Shown piece after piece: positions 48,979 to 59,939 of a DNA stretch of 64,000 nucleotides. A program made the position numbers and the translations under genes. The notes below the pieces were generated by a model that made no database searches, was not told where the DNA came from, and was given only the letters and a program-made list of their open reading frames with translations. This DNA comes from Paraglaciecola sp. MB-3u-78 (GTDB lineage Bacteria > Pseudomonadota > Gammaproteobacteria > Enterobacterales > Alteromonadaceae): positions 1-64,000 of the forward strand of contig NZ_PJCF01000013.1 of NCBI RefSeq assembly GCF_002835935.1, read 5' to 3'. Every line of letters begins with the position of its first letter. Within the stretch, counting starts at the first letter, position 1.

Positions 48979-50013
48979 CTACTGCTGCTGGTTTTTTTCC
49001 AATGCTTTAACACGCTGATTAAGGCTAGTAATATTTCGTAATGCTACCATGTTTTTACGCCATTCTCTGTTGGCGGAAGCGGGTATGCCAGACGAGTAGA
49101 CGCCGGGCTCTGAAATACTTTTAGTGACCATACTCATACCAGTAAATACGACATTGTCACATACGGTAATATGGCCATTAATGCCCACTAAACCCGCCAT
49201 GCTGCAATTTTTACCAATAACAGTACTGCCTGCAATCACAGAACAAGCTGCCATTGCAGTATTTTCACCAATTTCAACGTTATGGGCAATTTGGCATTGA
49301 TTGTCAATGATTACGCCATCAGCCAAAATTGTATTGTCTAACGCGCCACGATCAATTGTAGTGCTGGCGCCAATTTCTACTCTGTTGCCAATGACCACAC
49401 TGCCAAGTTGCGGTATTTTAATCCACCTACCATTATCGTTGGCATAACCAAAACCATCGCTACCGATTACAGCATTGGCTTGTACCAAACAATCTGTGCC
49501 TATTATCACGTCATGATAAATAGACACATTGGCCCATAATTTTGTATTCGTACCTAGCACTGCGTTTTTACCAACAAAACATCCCGGACCAATGACAACA
49601 TAATCTCCGAGTTTGGCGCCTGCTTCAATAACAGCATTTGCTCCAATTTTAACATCTTTACCCAGTTCCACATTTTCCCCAATGACAGCGTGAGGTGATA
49701 TCTCGTGTGCTGGTGCTGGTGTGGTGTCGAGCAATTGAGCCGCCTTTGCAAAACCAACATAAGGGTTATTCATAACTAGGGCAGAACAGTGGCAATGGGG
49801 TAATTCGTCTGGATGTAAAATAACGGCTTGCGCCTGCGTGTCCTGAAGTTGACTACGATACTTTTTATTCGACAAAAATGAAATCTGACCATTGCCAGCT
49901 TTCACTAAAGTAGATAAACCACTAATGAGTGTATCTTGAGTGTCAGCCCCTGATAGATGCAGCTGTGCACCTATGCTTTGGGCTAATTGAATAAGACTAA
50001 TTGCGTGACTCAA
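48979..50013 (-). CDS. lpxD: UDP-3-O-acylglucosamine N-acyltransferase
   Basis: Third acylation step of lipid A, 344 aa. It has an N-terminal uridine-binding domain (LIQLAQSIGAQLHLSG, GQISFLSNKKYRSQL), a hexapeptide beta-helix (IGENVELGKDVKIGANAVIE, with catalytic His in CQIAHNVEIGENTAMA) and a C-terminal helical tail ending QRVKALEKNQQQ. It follows skp by 29 nt. Confidence 0.97.
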   Translation of the reverse strand: MSHAISLIQLAQSIGAQLHLSGADTQDTLISGLSTLVKAGNGQISFLSNKKYRSQLQDTQAQAVILHPDELPHCHCSALVMNNPYVGFAKAAQLLDTTPAPAHEISPHAVIGENVELGKDVKIGANAVIEAGAKLGDYVVIGPGCFVGKNAVLGTNTKLWANVSIYHDVIIGTDCLVQANAVIGSDGFGYANDNGRWIKIPQLGSVVIGNRVEIGASTTIDRGALDNTILADGVIIDNQCQIAHNVEIGENTAMAACSVIAGSTVIGKNCSMAGLVGINGHITVCDNVVFTGMSMVTKSISEPGVYSSGIPASANREWRKNMVALRNITSLNQRVKALEKNQQQ

Positions 50014-50042
50014 AATACCTCCGTTCGAACCACTAAGGTGAT

Positions 50043-50558
50043 TTAGTTGATTTTACCAACTTGCTCTAGAACCAATTTAGAAATGTCATGGTCTGGGTTG
50101 ATAAAAGCCACAGAATTAGCATTCAAAATCACATCGTATTTTTCCTTAGATGCTACGGCATCAATGCCTTGCTTAATCAAACCTAACAACTTGTTTTGTT
50201 CTTCTTTTAAACGCTCCTGGATTTCTTGCTGTAAAGGTTGGGCTTTGGCCGTGTACTCTTCACGTAAAGCAATAATTTTCCCTTCCAGTTCGGTTTTTTC
50301 TTTGGCGCTCATAGTGGCCGCATCACGCTGATTTTTTTCAAGATAATATTTAATGTCTTTTTCTAGACGACTGACTTCTTCGGTCTTATCTTTAAATTGT
50401 GCAGTGATGGTCTCTTGGATACTAGCAGCTTGTGGCATAGCCTGAAAAATACCCTGTACATTCACTGCACCAATTTTTTGTTCAGCATATGCAGATGAGC
50501 TAGCCATAGCTGTGGTTAGTAATGCACCTGCAATTAAACTTTTTGTAAACTTTTTCAA
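50043..50558 (-). CDS. skp: Periplasmic chaperone Skp (OmpH)
   Basis: A 171-aa holdase for outer-membrane proteins. It has a signal peptide ending SSSAYA (about residue 25), the core GAVNVQGIFQAMPQA and two long helices forming the tentacle arms (EVSRLEKDIKYYLEKNQRD ... LKEEQNKLLGLIKQG). It follows bamA as in the standard bamA-skp-lpxD order. Confidence 0.94.
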   Translation of the reverse strand: MKKFTKSLIAGALLTTAMASSSAYAEQKIGAVNVQGIFQAMPQAASIQETITAQFKDKTEEVSRLEKDIKYYLEKNQRDAATMSAKEKTELEGKIIALREEYTAKAQPLQQEIQERLKEEQNKLLGLIKQGIDAVASKEKYDVILNANSVAFINPDHDISKLVLEQVGKIN

Positions 50559-50606
50559 AAGGAACTCCTATTTCTTGTTGTTTTTGGTCGGTTTGCCAAC
50601 CAGAAA

Positions 50607-53084
50607 TTAAAATGTTTGACCAATGTTGAAAGTGAAGAATTTAGAATCATCACCTTCTCTTTCTTGTATTACTTTCGAGAAACTAAAGACCATCGGCCCC
50701 ATGGGTGATAACCATTGTACAGAAACTCCACCGGATGCTCTATAGAGGGATGGATCACTATAATCAATTAATGCATCATTATTAAATGAATTATTTACAT
50801 TTAAGGTTTTATAACGGTCGTAATCAAATTCTGTGTCCCAAATACTGCCTACATCCACAAATAAACTGGTTCGCACCGAGTTGTCAAAGTCGACCTCAAC
50901 AAAGGGTGTGGGAACGATTAACTCAACGCCACCCAAGATCATGGCATTACCGCCTAATGAACGAGTAGAAATAGAGATTGAATCGTTAGAATTATCACCT
51001 AAAATCACTTTGCCGTTAGGGTCGGTGACGACTGTTGATGGTGTGACCTGCACTCCACGGGGTCCAACTGTATTATTTTCAAACCCTCGGAGTGAATCTG
51101 AACCACCTGCTGTAAAATGTTGGGTAAAAGGCAATATTTGATCAATACCGTCTATGTCACCATAACCATTACCATAACCCATTTTTAAACGGGCTAAGAA
51201 CGACCAGCGTTGATTGCGTGATAAGGGGAAATACCATTTTCCATCTAACTCAGTCTTAAAATAATTCACGTCAGAGTTAGGCGTGGTCACACCGAATGAG
51301 GCACGTTGTGACGAACCTGCTGTGGGGAACACACCTCGGTTTAGGGTACTTCGTGACCAAGCTACTGAAGCCAAAAAGCTATCATAATTAATGGCGGAGT
51401 CTGGATTATTCTCATCTACAAACTGGTTATTAAAGCGCGTAGTTTGTACAAATGGTTGATTCTGAAATAGCTCTACCGTGCTGTAAGTTAAACCAAAATT
51501 AATTCGGTTAAATTGATCAATGGGATAACCAATATTACTGCCTACAGAAAATTGTTTACTGTTGTACTGGATGAGGTTAGCCGAGCTACCGTCAAATTCA
51601 CTATAAGACACTGAACCACCTAAACTGATGCCATCTATAGTGAAATAGGGGTCGGTGTAAGACAGCTGTACACTTTTCTGATAAGAAACCGTACTCACAT
51701 TAAAAGCAATACGTTTACCTGTGCCCAAGAAGTTATCTTGCTGAATACCAGCCTGTAAACTTAGCTTTGTGCGATCGCCATAACCTATGCCTGCGTTAAA
51801 GGCACCAGAAGGCTGTTCTTTAACCGTGAAATTCACATCCACTTGATCGACTTCGCCAGGTAAACGAACCGTTTCAAAGTCTACATTTTCCATATATGTT
51901 AACCGTGACAGGCTGTTTTTAGACGATTCTAACGTAGCAGTAGATAACCAAGAGCCTTCCATCTGAGAGACCGATTGGCGCAGCACTTCATCAGCAGTAC
52001 CATTATTTCCTGCAAAATTAATTCGGCGCACATAGATACGTTTACCAGGATCAACAGACAAAACTAACTTTACCGTTTTGTCTTCCTCGTTGATATCAGG
52101 AATAGTGGTGACAGTAGGATAAGCATAACCGTATCGGCCTAAGTATTTACTGATAAATTCTTCTGTGTAAGTGACTTCAGCTTGGTTATACAACTCCCCT
52201 GAAGTTAACGGCAGCACAAGTTTGATATAATCTTCATAACCCAATAAATCACCGATCAGTTCGACTTCGGATATAGTGTATTGTTCACCCTCATTCAGGT
52301 TTAAAGTCACGTAGATGCCGGTTTTTTCGGGTGTCATGGACACTTGAGTAGAATCAATATTAAAACGCAGATAACCACGATCTTTATAATGGCTGGTAAT
52401 AGTTTCCATATCGCCAGTTAATGTTTGTTTCTGATAGCGGGTTTCAGATAAAAAGTCCCACCAAGGTGTATCAAATTTCAATTCAACCATCTCTAACAAC
52501 TCAGGATCACTGAAGATTTCATTACCCACTATATTAATCTGTTGAATTTTAGCCGATTCGCCTTCTTCAAATAACAATTTAAGGTCGACCCGATTTCTCG
52601 GTAGAGGTGTAATAATCGCGGTCACGTCGGCGTTATATTTACCTATGCTGTAAAAAAAGTCTTTTAAGCCATTTTCAATGGAGGTCAAAACGGTTTTATC
52701 TAAAGGTTCACCTACCAAAATATTGGCATCGTTTAGACTTTCTTGTAATTGCTCATCCTTAATATCATCATTGTCTTCAAATACAATATTACTGATAGTA
52801 GGTCTTTCAGTCACCCTCACTAATAATGTGTTGTCGTCACGAAATATTTGAATGTTTTCAAAATGACTAGAGGAATACATAGACCGGATAAGCTGTGAAA
52901 TTCTAAAGCTATTCATCTCATCGCCAACTGTGACAGGCAGATAAGTCAAAGCTGCACCTAAGGCAACACGCTGCAAACCTTCAATTCGGATGTCTTTAAC
53001 GACAAATTCACTACTCGGGGCTGCTTTCGCGAAGCTAGCAATGGATAAAATTAATCCCGCAACAACTAACTGTTTAAACTTCAT
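50607..53084 (-). CDS. bamA: Outer membrane assembly factor BamA
   Basis: The essential Omp85 insertase, 825 aa. Signal peptide about residues 1-21, five POTRA domains up to about residue 430 (first begins SSEFVVKDIRIEGLQRVALGA), then a 16-strand barrel with the loop-6 motif near FTAGGSDSLRGFENNTVGPRG and C-terminal sorting signal ending FTFNIGQTF. It lies downstream of rseP. Confidence 0.97.
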   Translation of the reverse strand: MKFKQLVVAGLILSIASFAKAAPSSEFVVKDIRIEGLQRVALGAALTYLPVTVGDEMNSFRISQLIRSMYSSSHFENIQIFRDDNTLLVRVTERPTISNIVFEDNDDIKDEQLQESLNDANILVGEPLDKTVLTSIENGLKDFFYSIGKYNADVTAIITPLPRNRVDLKLLFEEGESAKIQQINIVGNEIFSDPELLEMVELKFDTPWWDFLSETRYQKQTLTGDMETITSHYKDRGYLRFNIDSTQVSMTPEKTGIYVTLNLNEGEQYTISEVELIGDLLGYEDYIKLVLPLTSGELYNQAEVTYTEEFISKYLGRYGYAYPTVTTIPDINEEDKTVKLVLSVDPGKRIYVRRINFAGNNGTADEVLRQSVSQMEGSWLSTATLESSKNSLSRLTYMENVDFETVRLPGEVDQVDVNFTVKEQPSGAFNAGIGYGDRTKLSLQAGIQQDNFLGTGKRIAFNVSTVSYQKSVQLSYTDPYFTIDGISLGGSVSYSEFDGSSANLIQYNSKQFSVGSNIGYPIDQFNRINFGLTYSTVELFQNQPFVQTTRFNNQFVDENNPDSAINYDSFLASVAWSRSTLNRGVFPTAGSSQRASFGVTTPNSDVNYFKTELDGKWYFPLSRNQRWSFLARLKMGYGNGYGDIDGIDQILPFTQHFTAGGSDSLRGFENNTVGPRGVQVTPSTVVTDPNGKVILGDNSNDSISISTRSLGGNAMILGGVELIVPTPFVEVDFDNSVRTSLFVDVGSIWDTEFDYDRYKTLNVNNSFNNDALIDYSDPSLYRASGGVSVQWLSPMGPMVFSFSKVIQEREGDDSKFFTFNIGQTF

Positions 53085-53149
53085 TTAATAATATTCTTCC
53101 TAAACGCACAAAAACATGTGTTGTGCATGGCCAAATCGACCGATAAAAA

Positions 53150-54499
53150 TTATAATCGCGCAATATCATTTACTATCGCGATGCTCATTAATAGCAGTAG
53201 CAATACGCCACCAATTTTAAATCCCACTTCTTGTACCGATTCTGGGACAGGCCGACCACTAAAAAGTTCTATAAAGTAATAGAGTAGGTGCCCACCATCA
53301 AGCACTGGCAGAGGTAAAAGGTTAATTATGCCCAAATTAACGCTAATTAACGCTAAAAAGCCTAAAAAATACACTAAACCTAAGCTTGCACTCATGCCTG
53401 CACCTTGAGCGATCGAAATAGGACCACTCAAATTCTTCACTGATACATCACCTGTGATCAACTTACCCAACATCTCAATACTGAGAGTCATCAAGCGCCA
53501 TGTTTTGTCCATTGCCTTGGACATAGCCTTAACAACGCCATATTGATGAACAAACACCACACCTTCTGGCCATGGTTCAAGGGTCGGGGTAAAACCCATA
53601 TACCCTTTTGTTGTTTGTTCTCCAGTTTTACTACCAATGGTTCCATTCAAGCTTACGATTTGCTCATTTCTAAGCACATTAGCTTGAACAGTCTGATTGG
53701 GCCTTGTGGAAACATAACCCACTATTTGTTCCCAATTTTGCATACTAGTTCCATCTAAACTGACAATTTTGTCATTTGCTTGGAATCCAATGCTCTGTGC
53801 AGCAGAGCCATCTTCTATATATCCCAGCACATTAAGCACTTTAGGACGATATGGGATCAGCCCCAAGCTCTCAAAAACCGAGGTTTTATCTGGGTCGAAT
53901 TCCCATTGGCTTAAATTGATTGTGGCTGAGCGTTCATATGAGTTTTTGTCATCTGTCCATTTAACTAGCATCTCAGCGTTCCCAATAAAAGACATAAACT
54001 CATAAGCGACATCTTCCCAGTCGACCACTTTGCGATCTCCGACTTGGGTTAAAATAGCATTTTGAGGAATATTACTTTGGCTGAAAACACTGTCTGGTTC
54101 AATACTACCAACAACTGGCTTAATCGTTTGTAAGCCTATTAAGTACATCATGAATAAAGCAAATATTGCAAACAGAAAATTCACAGCTGGCCCTGCAGCA
54201 ATAATAGCAATACGCTTTAATACATGTTGGCGATTAAAGGCGTGAGGTAAGTCTTTTTCGCTTACCTCATCAACCCTTTCGTCAAGCATTTTCACATAGC
54301 CACCCAATGGAATAGCCGCAATCACATATTCCGTGCCTAGCTTGTCCTTTCTGCGCCATAAGGCTTTACCAAAGCCAATAGAGAAGCGTTCGACTTTCAC
54401 TCCGCACCTGCGAGCGACCCAGAAGTGCCCCCATTCATGCACGGCGACTAAAATGCCTAAAGCGACGATAAAAGAAACCAGACTAATGAGAAAACTCAA
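53150..54499 (-). CDS. rseP: Site-2 protease RseP
   Basis: An inner-membrane zinc metalloprotease of 449 aa, cleaving RseA to activate sigma-E. Zinc motif HEWGH (21-25), a PDZ pair in the periplasmic middle region (GYIEDGSAAQSIGFQANDKI) and the third ligand near LLPLPVLDGGHLL (about residue 395). The start overlaps the dxr stop by 4 nt (ATGA). Sigma-E control of BamA and lipid A genes downstream would be expected. Confidence 0.96.
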   Translation of the reverse strand: MSFLISLVSFIVALGILVAVHEWGHFWVARRCGVKVERFSIGFGKALWRRKDKLGTEYVIAAIPLGGYVKMLDERVDEVSEKDLPHAFNRQHVLKRIAIIAAGPAVNFLFAIFALFMMYLIGLQTIKPVVGSIEPDSVFSQSNIPQNAILTQVGDRKVVDWEDVAYEFMSFIGNAEMLVKWTDDKNSYERSATINLSQWEFDPDKTSVFESLGLIPYRPKVLNVLGYIEDGSAAQSIGFQANDKIVSLDGTSMQNWEQIVGYVSTRPNQTVQANVLRNEQIVSLNGTIGSKTGEQTTKGYMGFTPTLEPWPEGVVFVHQYGVVKAMSKAMDKTWRLMTLSIEMLGKLITGDVSVKNLSGPISIAQGAGMSASLGLVYFLGFLALISVNLGIINLLPLPVLDGGHLLYYFIELFSGRPVPESVQEVGFKIGGVLLLLLMSIAIVNDIARL

Positions 54500-55707
54500 G
54501 ACCCAACCCTCTGTATAAAGGGCTGACTAAGATTGCGTATAACATCCATACTGAGCCTTCGAGCAAAATTATCACTTTCAATTACCGCTTCAATAGTATC
54601 TAGGTTGTGAGGTGATGTTTGTTGTAAACATTCTTCATTTACTTGTGCGATTTGCATAAAGCCAATTTTCCCTTGTAAAAACGCATCCACTGCCACTTCG
54701 TTTGCTGCATTAAGTGTGGTGGTCGCATACTGCCCAGCGCTACTTGCTTGCATCGCGAGTATCAAATTAGGATAACGATCAGCTTCTGGCTCAGTAAAAG
54801 TAAAATTTGCCAATTGATTAAAATCTAAAGGAGAGACACCAGATTCAATTCTGTCGGGAAAAGCCAATGCATGGGCAATGGGAGTCCGCATATCCGGATT
54901 GCCCATTTGAGCCAACACAGAGCCATCTAGATATTGCACCATAGAGTGAATAATGCTTTGTGGATGTAACACAACCTGAATATCCGATGATTCAAGCCCA
55001 AACAACCACTTAGCCTCAATAAATTCTAAGCCTTTATTCATCATAGTAGCAGAATCAACTGATATTTTTCGACCCATGTCCCAGTTAGGATGGGCGCATG
55101 CTTGGTCTGGTGTGACAAGATGCAGATCACTTAATGGCGAAGTCAAAAATGGCCCACCTGAACCCGTTAAAAGAATTTTACTGATACCTGAAGAACACAG
55201 CTCACCGTATTTAAAATCTGCGGGTAAACATTGAAAAATAGCATTGTGTTCACTGTCTATTGGCAAGATCTGGGCATTATGCTGGTTAGCAGCTTGAATG
55301 AAAAGGTCACCGGACATAACTAAGGATTCTTTGTTAGCAAGTAACACCTTTTTGCCCGCTTTTACTGCAGCTAAAGTAGGCAACAATCCAGCTGCACCCA
55401 CAATAGCCGCCATGACAATATCGACTTCTGGTGCAGATGCAACTAACTCAAGCGCCTCATCACCGGCTAACACTTCGCAGCTTAATTGATGATGATCTGA
55501 GAACAATTTTTTAGCATGTTTAAATTGGTTAGGGTCGGCAATCACTACATATTTAGGAGAACATAATTGAGCTTGCTGCAACAACAACTCAATATTGCTG
55601 TTAGCCGTCAACGCGAAGACACTAAATAACTCGGGGTGGCGAATTAACACATCAATTGTGCTTTTACCTATAGAGCCTGTCGCACCCAAAATAGTAATGT
55701 TTTGCAT
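54496..55707 (-). CDS. dxr: 1-deoxy-D-xylulose 5-phosphate reductoisomerase
   Basis: Commits the methylerythritol phosphate pathway of isoprenoid synthesis, 403 aa. It shows NADPH-binding ILGATGSIGKSTIDV, VLLANKESLVMSG, LPIDSEHNAIFQCLP, LTGSGGPF and MGRKISVDSATMMNKGLE. I start at ATG 55707, which shares one base with the cdsA stop (TAATG). An in-frame ATG at 55731 adds 8 unusual residues inside cdsA. Confidence 0.97.
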   Translation of the reverse strand: MQNITILGATGSIGKSTIDVLIRHPELFSVFALTANSNIELLLQQAQLCSPKYVVIADPNQFKHAKKLFSDHHQLSCEVLAGDEALELVASAPEVDIVMAAIVGAAGLLPTLAAVKAGKKVLLANKESLVMSGDLFIQAANQHNAQILPIDSEHNAIFQCLPADFKYGELCSSGISKILLTGSGGPFLTSPLSDLHLVTPDQACAHPNWDMGRKISVDSATMMNKGLEFIEAKWLFGLESSDIQVVLHPQSIIHSMVQYLDGSVLAQMGNPDMRTPIAHALAFPDRIESGVSPLDFNQLANFTFTEPEADRYPNLILAMQASSAGQYATTTLNAANEVAVDAFLQGKIGFMQIAQVNEECLQQTSPHNLDTIEAVIESDNFARRLSMDVIRNLSQPFIQRVGS

Positions 55708-56570
55708 TAGGCCATCCACATGACATAACAAAATGCAAAAACAGGGAATGCCGCAGTCAAGCTATCAATTCTGTCCATAACACCGCCATGTCCAGGCAGT
55801 AACGTTCCACTATCCTTTATGCCAGCACAGCGTTTAAACATACTTTCATTTAGATCACCTAAAGCAGAAACGCCAACAGCTAAGGCACCGACTAATACAT
55901 GTAACCAGATGCGGGACGGATCGACTTGATAATGTAATGCGGCAAAAGCAATAATGGCTGAAGATGCAAAAACCCCTCCCATAAGACCTTCAATAGTTTT
56001 GCCTGGTGAAACTTCAGGACGCAATTTATGTTTCCCAAATTTCACGCCAACAAAAAAAGCACCTATATCTGCAGCCCAGACGATGCCCAGCACATAAAAG
56101 ATGAGCGATGCACCATAGTATGGATCAACATCGTATAAACTGGTACGCAACGAAACAACCGCAACCCAAGTGGGGATAAGTGTTAAAAAGCCGAATATAC
56201 CGCGGAGTATTTTACTGGTGTACCACACAGAACTGTATCTGGGATAGGCAATAATCATCGCCAATGACACGACCCACCATAAAGCGGCTATGGATAAAAT
56301 GTAGGTATATAAACTATTTAACTGCCCTTGATACCAAATCAAATCTGTAGGCAATATTATTGATAATATCAAACAGACTGCAACAACGAGTATGGCATAG
56401 GCACTTTTAGTATAGGTACGGGTCATACCAGACATGCTTGACCATTCCCAAGCCCCTAAGCCCATGACTATGGCAATCATAATTTCAAAGCTGAATAGGG
56501 GTAGATATAAAATCGCAAACAATGCCAAAGGGGCAAGAATAAGCGCAGTGATAATCCGTTGTTTTAACAC
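55707..56570 (-). CDS. cdsA: Phosphatidate cytidylyltransferase
   Basis: An inner-membrane enzyme of 287 aa, making CDP-diacylglycerol. Around eight hydrophobic segments are visible. The CDP signature lies at SMFKRCAGIKDSGTLLPGHGGVMDRIDSL near the C terminus (about 238-266). It lies between uppS and dxr. Confidence 0.96.
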   Translation of the reverse strand: MLKQRIITALILAPLALFAILYLPLFSFEIMIAIVMGLGAWEWSSMSGMTRTYTKSAYAILVVAVCLILSIILPTDLIWYQGQLNSLYTYILSIAALWWVVSLAMIIAYPRYSSVWYTSKILRGIFGFLTLIPTWVAVVSLRTSLYDVDPYYGASLIFYVLGIVWAADIGAFFVGVKFGKHKLRPEVSPGKTIEGLMGGVFASSAIIAFAALHYQVDPSRIWLHVLVGALAVGVSALGDLNESMFKRCAGIKDSGTLLPGHGGVMDRIDSLTAAFPVFAFCYVMWMA

Positions 56571-56610
56571 GTATGCCTCTCAAATTTACTAATTTTGTCT
56601 TGACTAATCA

Positions 56611-57351
56611 TTAACTTACTTGCTCTGAGGTTTTACCGAAACGTCTTTGCCGGTCATTAAAAGCGTCCACCGCGGTTTGGAAAACAGCTTCATTAAAATC
56701 TGGCCAAAAGTCTTCTGAGAAATATAATTCGGCATAGGCAATTTGCCATAACAAAAAGTTACTAATTCTTTGTTCTCCGCCGGTGCGGATCAATAAGTCT
56801 ACTGCGGGTAAATCTGCTGCGCAGGTATGACGTGTAAATGTCGTTTCGTCGATATCTGCCACATCAATCTGACCAGCTTGCACTTGTGTAATTAACTCTT
56901 TAGCCGCGTTGACTATGTCCCAGCGACCGCCATAGTTAGCGGCAATATTTAAAACTAAACTATCATTTTTTTCAGTCAGGGCTTCCGCTTCACTGATCCT
57001 ACTCACCAACTTACTATCGAACCGACTCGTATCTCCAATGATTTTGAGCTTGACATTATTCTTATGCAGTTTTTTCACTTCACTGCCAAGCACCATCTTA
57101 AAGAGTTCCATTAGCACCCCAACCTCTTCAGCTGGTCGGTTCCAATTTTCACTGCTAAAAGCAAACAGTGTGAGAACTTTCACACCATTCTTTAATGCGT
57201 AGGAAACTGAGGCTCGCACTGCTTTCACACCCGCTTTGTGACCAAATGTGCGAATTTTGCCTTTTTTCTTAGCCCAGCGACCGTTACCATCCATAATAAT
57301 AGCTACATGCTGTGGCATCGAAGATTCGACTAATTGTTCAGATGAATTCAT
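56611..57351 (-). CDS. uppS: Undecaprenyl diphosphate synthase
   Basis: A cis-prenyltransferase of 246 aa, making the lipid carrier for peptidoglycan. Catalytic [12 protein letters not shown] (D21), then [26 protein letters not shown] and the C-terminal [27 protein letters not shown]. An alternative ATG 11 codons inside is possible. It follows frr by 18 nt and may be coupled to cdsA. Confidence 0.96.
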   Translation of the reverse strand: MNSSEQLVESSMPQHVAIIMDGNGRWAKKKGKIRTFGHKAGVKAVRASVSYALKNGVKVLTLFAFSSENWNRPAEEVGVLMELFKMVLGSEVKKLHKNNVKLKIIGDTSRFDSKLVSRISEAEALTEKNDSLVLNIAANYGGRWDIVNAAKELITQVQAGQIDVADIDETTFTRHTCAADLPAVDLLIRTGGEQRISNFLLWQIAYAELYFSEDFWPDFNEAVFQTAVDAFNDRQRRFGKTSEQVS

Positions 57352-57369
57352 TTATCAGTTACAACTCAA

Positions 57370-57927
57370 TCACACTTCCATTAAGTCTTTTTCTTTCGCG
57401 ACTAAAATCTCATCAATTTCTTTTACAAAAGCATCTGTTAATTTTTGCACCGCATCTTCACCACGATGGCTATCGTCTTCACTGATTTCTTTTTCTTTCA
57501 ATAATTCTTTTATATCACTATTCGCATCACGACGAATATTACGGATAGCCACTTTACCTTGTTCAGCTTCATGGCGCACAACACGAATTAAGTCCTTACG
57601 ACGCTCTTCAGTCAATGCAGGCATAGGAATACGCATAACAGAACCAGCACTCATAGGGTTAAGCCCTAAGTCCGATTGCATAATGGCCTTTTCAACCGCT
57701 TTTGCAGAACTTTTATCAAACACGGTTAATGCTAACGTCCGGGAATCTTCTGCGATGATATTGGCTAACTGTTTAAGTGGCGTGTCTGTGCCGTAATAAG
57801 GCACCATAATGCTATCTAGCAAGCTAGGATGTGCTCGGCCAGTTCGAATTTTTGAAAGTTGGCCCTTTAATACACTGATACTTTTTTCCATGCGCTGACG
57901 CGCGTCATCATTAATTTCGTCAATCAC
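57370..57927 (-). CDS. frr: Ribosome recycling factor
   Basis: A 185-aa tRNA-like two-domain protein that splits post-termination ribosomes with EF-G. It shows [60 protein letters not shown] and [16 protein letters not shown]. It follows pyrH by 16 nt in the usual order. Confidence 0.98.
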   Translation of the reverse strand: MIDEINDDARQRMEKSISVLKGQLSKIRTGRAHPSLLDSIMVPYYGTDTPLKQLANIIAEDSRTLALTVFDKSSAKAVEKAIMQSDLGLNPMSAGSVMRIPMPALTEERRKDLIRVVRHEAEQGKVAIRNIRRDANSDIKELLKEKEISEDDSHRGEDAVQKLTDAFVKEIDEILVAKEKDLMEV

Positions 57928-57943
57928 GATAGTTTTCCTATTT

Positions 57944-58693
57944 CTACTTTAGTAGTTTTGTTTGTTCGGCATGACAGATCAACGTACCTACATCTTCCCC
58001 CATCACAACCGCTCTCATACAGCCAGGTGTATTCATGTTAAACACACGAATGGGTACATTATGATCGCGAGCGAGAGTAAAGGCTGCCAAATCCATTACT
58101 TTTAATTCTTTGTCTAACACTTCATCATAAGACAATACTTTGTATAATTTTGCTTCTGGGTTTTTAGCCGGGTCATCGTCGTATACACCATCTACTTTGG
58201 TGCCTTTTAATACCGCATCAGCCTCGATTTCAATGCCGCGCAAACAAGCCGCGGAGTCAGTAGTAAAGAAGGGATTGCCCGTACCGGCAGAAAAAATGAC
58301 TACGCGACCTGATTTCAGTAAACTGATGGCCTCAGCCCAATTGTAATTGTCACACACTCCATTTAATGGGATAGCAGACATCAAACGGGCGTTAACAAAA
58401 GCACGGTGCAGTGCATCACGCATAGCAAGACCATTCATAACAGTGGCCAACATACCCATATGGTCGCCGACCACACGGTTCATGCCAGCTTTAGCCAAAC
58501 CTTCGCCTCGGAACAGGTTACCACCACCAATAACCAAACCCACTTCAACACCCAACTCAACAATTTCTTTTATTTCTTGAGCCATGCGTTCTAACACTTT
58601 AGGATCGATGCCGAAGCCTTCGTCTCCCATTAGTGCTTCACCACTGAGTTTTAACAATATTCTTCGATAAGCGGACTTGGGTGCGATACTCAT
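57944..58693 (-). CDS. pyrH: UMP kinase
   Basis: A bacterial-type hexameric uridylate kinase of 249 aa (aspartokinase fold). It has [63 protein letters not shown] and [17 protein letters not shown]. It is separated from tsf by a terminator, so it probably also has its own promoter in the 58694-58914 gap. Confidence 0.97.
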   Translation of the reverse strand: MSIAPKSAYRRILLKLSGEALMGDEGFGIDPKVLERMAQEIKEIVELGVEVGLVIGGGNLFRGEGLAKAGMNRVVGDHMGMLATVMNGLAMRDALHRAFVNARLMSAIPLNGVCDNYNWAEAISLLKSGRVVIFSAGTGNPFFTTDSAACLRGIEIEADAVLKGTKVDGVYDDDPAKNPEAKLYKVLSYDEVLDKELKVMDLAAFTLARDHNVPIRVFNMNTPGCMRAVVMGEDVGTLICHAEQTKLLK

Positions 58694-58808
58694 AGATTGA
58701 TAATTCCTAAAGGTGATAAAAGGCGGCGATGTTAAGGGCCTATAAGCCTATATTACATATACCAGTGTTGTTTCAAAATAATTGATGCAAAACAACACAG
58801 GTATATAT

Positions 58809-58833
58809 AAAAAAGCACCTCAATGTGAGGTGC
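58809..58833 (-). terminator. Terminator after tsf
   Basis: On the minus strand a perfect 8-bp stem (arms 58826-58833 and 58815-58822) with a 3-nt loop is followed by six T residues (58809-58814), about 80 nt beyond tsf. Confidence 0.92.
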
Positions 58834-58914
58834 CAGTATTATACCCAAACAACTTTAAAATGCATGTTTCAGCGTGAATTAAAATTGATTTCGATATTCA
58901 TGCCTGTGGTATTT

Positions 58915-59787
58915 CTATTTTTTAACAGCTGCCATTTGAGCAGCCACTTCAGCTGCAAAGTCTTCTTCTTTTTTCTCAATGCCTTCACCCACTTCAAAAC
59001 GTACGAAGTTAATCACCTCAGCACCTTTTGATTTAAGTAAATCAGCAACCAAGATAGAAGGATCTTTCACGAAAGGCTGACCTGTCAAACTGATTTCGCC
59101 AGTGAACTTCTTCATACGACCAGAAACCATTTTTTCTGCAATTTCAGGTGGTTTGCCAGACTGAAGAGCGATATCAAGCTGAATTTCTTTTTCTTTAGCT
59201 ACGACTTCAGCTGGCACATCTTCAGGCTTAACAAATTGAGGGCTAGAAGCAGCAACATGCATTGCGATGTCTTTAGCTAATTCTTCATCACCACCTTGTA
59301 AAATTGCGATAACACCGATACGTGCACTATGAACGTAGGCACCAAGGTTATCACCTTCAACAGTAACAACACGACGAGGGCTGATGTTTTCACCAATTTT
59401 GGCAACTAGAGTGTCACGTAATTCACTGATTTTAACGCCATCAACTTCAGTGTTATTAAGTGTGTCCATGTCGTTAATTTTATTCGCAAATGCGACTTCA
59501 ATTAATTTTTGACCGAACTTTACAAAACCATCATCACGAGCCACGAAGTCAGTTTCACTGTTCACTTCCATCATAGTTGCTAAACCTTTAGCAACTTTAG
59601 TCAAAATCACACCTTCAGCGGCAATACGACCTGCCTTTTTAGCGGCTTTGGCTTGACCACTTTTACGCATGTTTTCAATTGCTAACTCAATATCACCATC
59701 AGTTTCAACCAATGCTTTTTTACAATCAAGCATACCGGCGGCTGTACGCTCACGCAATTCTTTTACCAGGGCTGCAGTCACTGCCAT
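58915..59787 (-). CDS. tsf: Elongation factor Ts
   Basis: The guanine-nucleotide exchange factor for EF-Tu, 290 aa. It has the N-terminal UBA-like domain ([21 protein letters not shown]), the core TDFVARDD pattern and the C-terminal dimerisation subdomain ([11 protein letters not shown]). It follows rpsB with a small hairpin in between. Confidence 0.98.
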   Translation of the reverse strand: MAVTAALVKELRERTAAGMLDCKKALVETDGDIELAIENMRKSGQAKAAKKAGRIAAEGVILTKVAKGLATMMEVNSETDFVARDDGFVKFGQKLIEVAFANKINDMDTLNNTEVDGVKISELRDTLVAKIGENISPRRVVTVEGDNLGAYVHSARIGVIAILQGGDEELAKDIAMHVAASSPQFVKPEDVPAEVVAKEKEIQLDIALQSGKPPEIAEKMVSGRMKKFTGEISLTGQPFVKDPSILVADLLKSKGAEVINFVRFEVGEGIEKKEEDFAAEVAAQMAAVKK

Positions 59788-59851
59788 TTTCGTTTCCTCA
59801 TCAAAATAATTTGAACGATTTATTTGAACAAATCATATGAAATTAAGATTT

Positions 59852-59873
59852 AAAAACAGGGGCGAAGGCCCCC
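59852..59873 (-). terminator. Attenuator-like hairpin between rpsB and tsf
   Basis: On the minus strand a GC-rich 5-bp stem (GGGGC/GCCCC, 59868-59872 with 59859-59863) with a 4-nt loop is followed by five T residues (59852-59856). Such a partial terminator would set the rpsB to tsf ratio. Confidence 0.65.
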
Positions 59874-59939
59874 GTTTAATTTATTCGTATTAGATAACGG
59901 GATGCCCGCTACCTATAGTGCCGTTTATCGCTAGGCTGA

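Noticed and set aside
58825-59031. Plus-strand 68-aa open frame near the tsf end
   Set aside because: Antisense to tsf and its terminator; hydrophobic by chance of AT richness.
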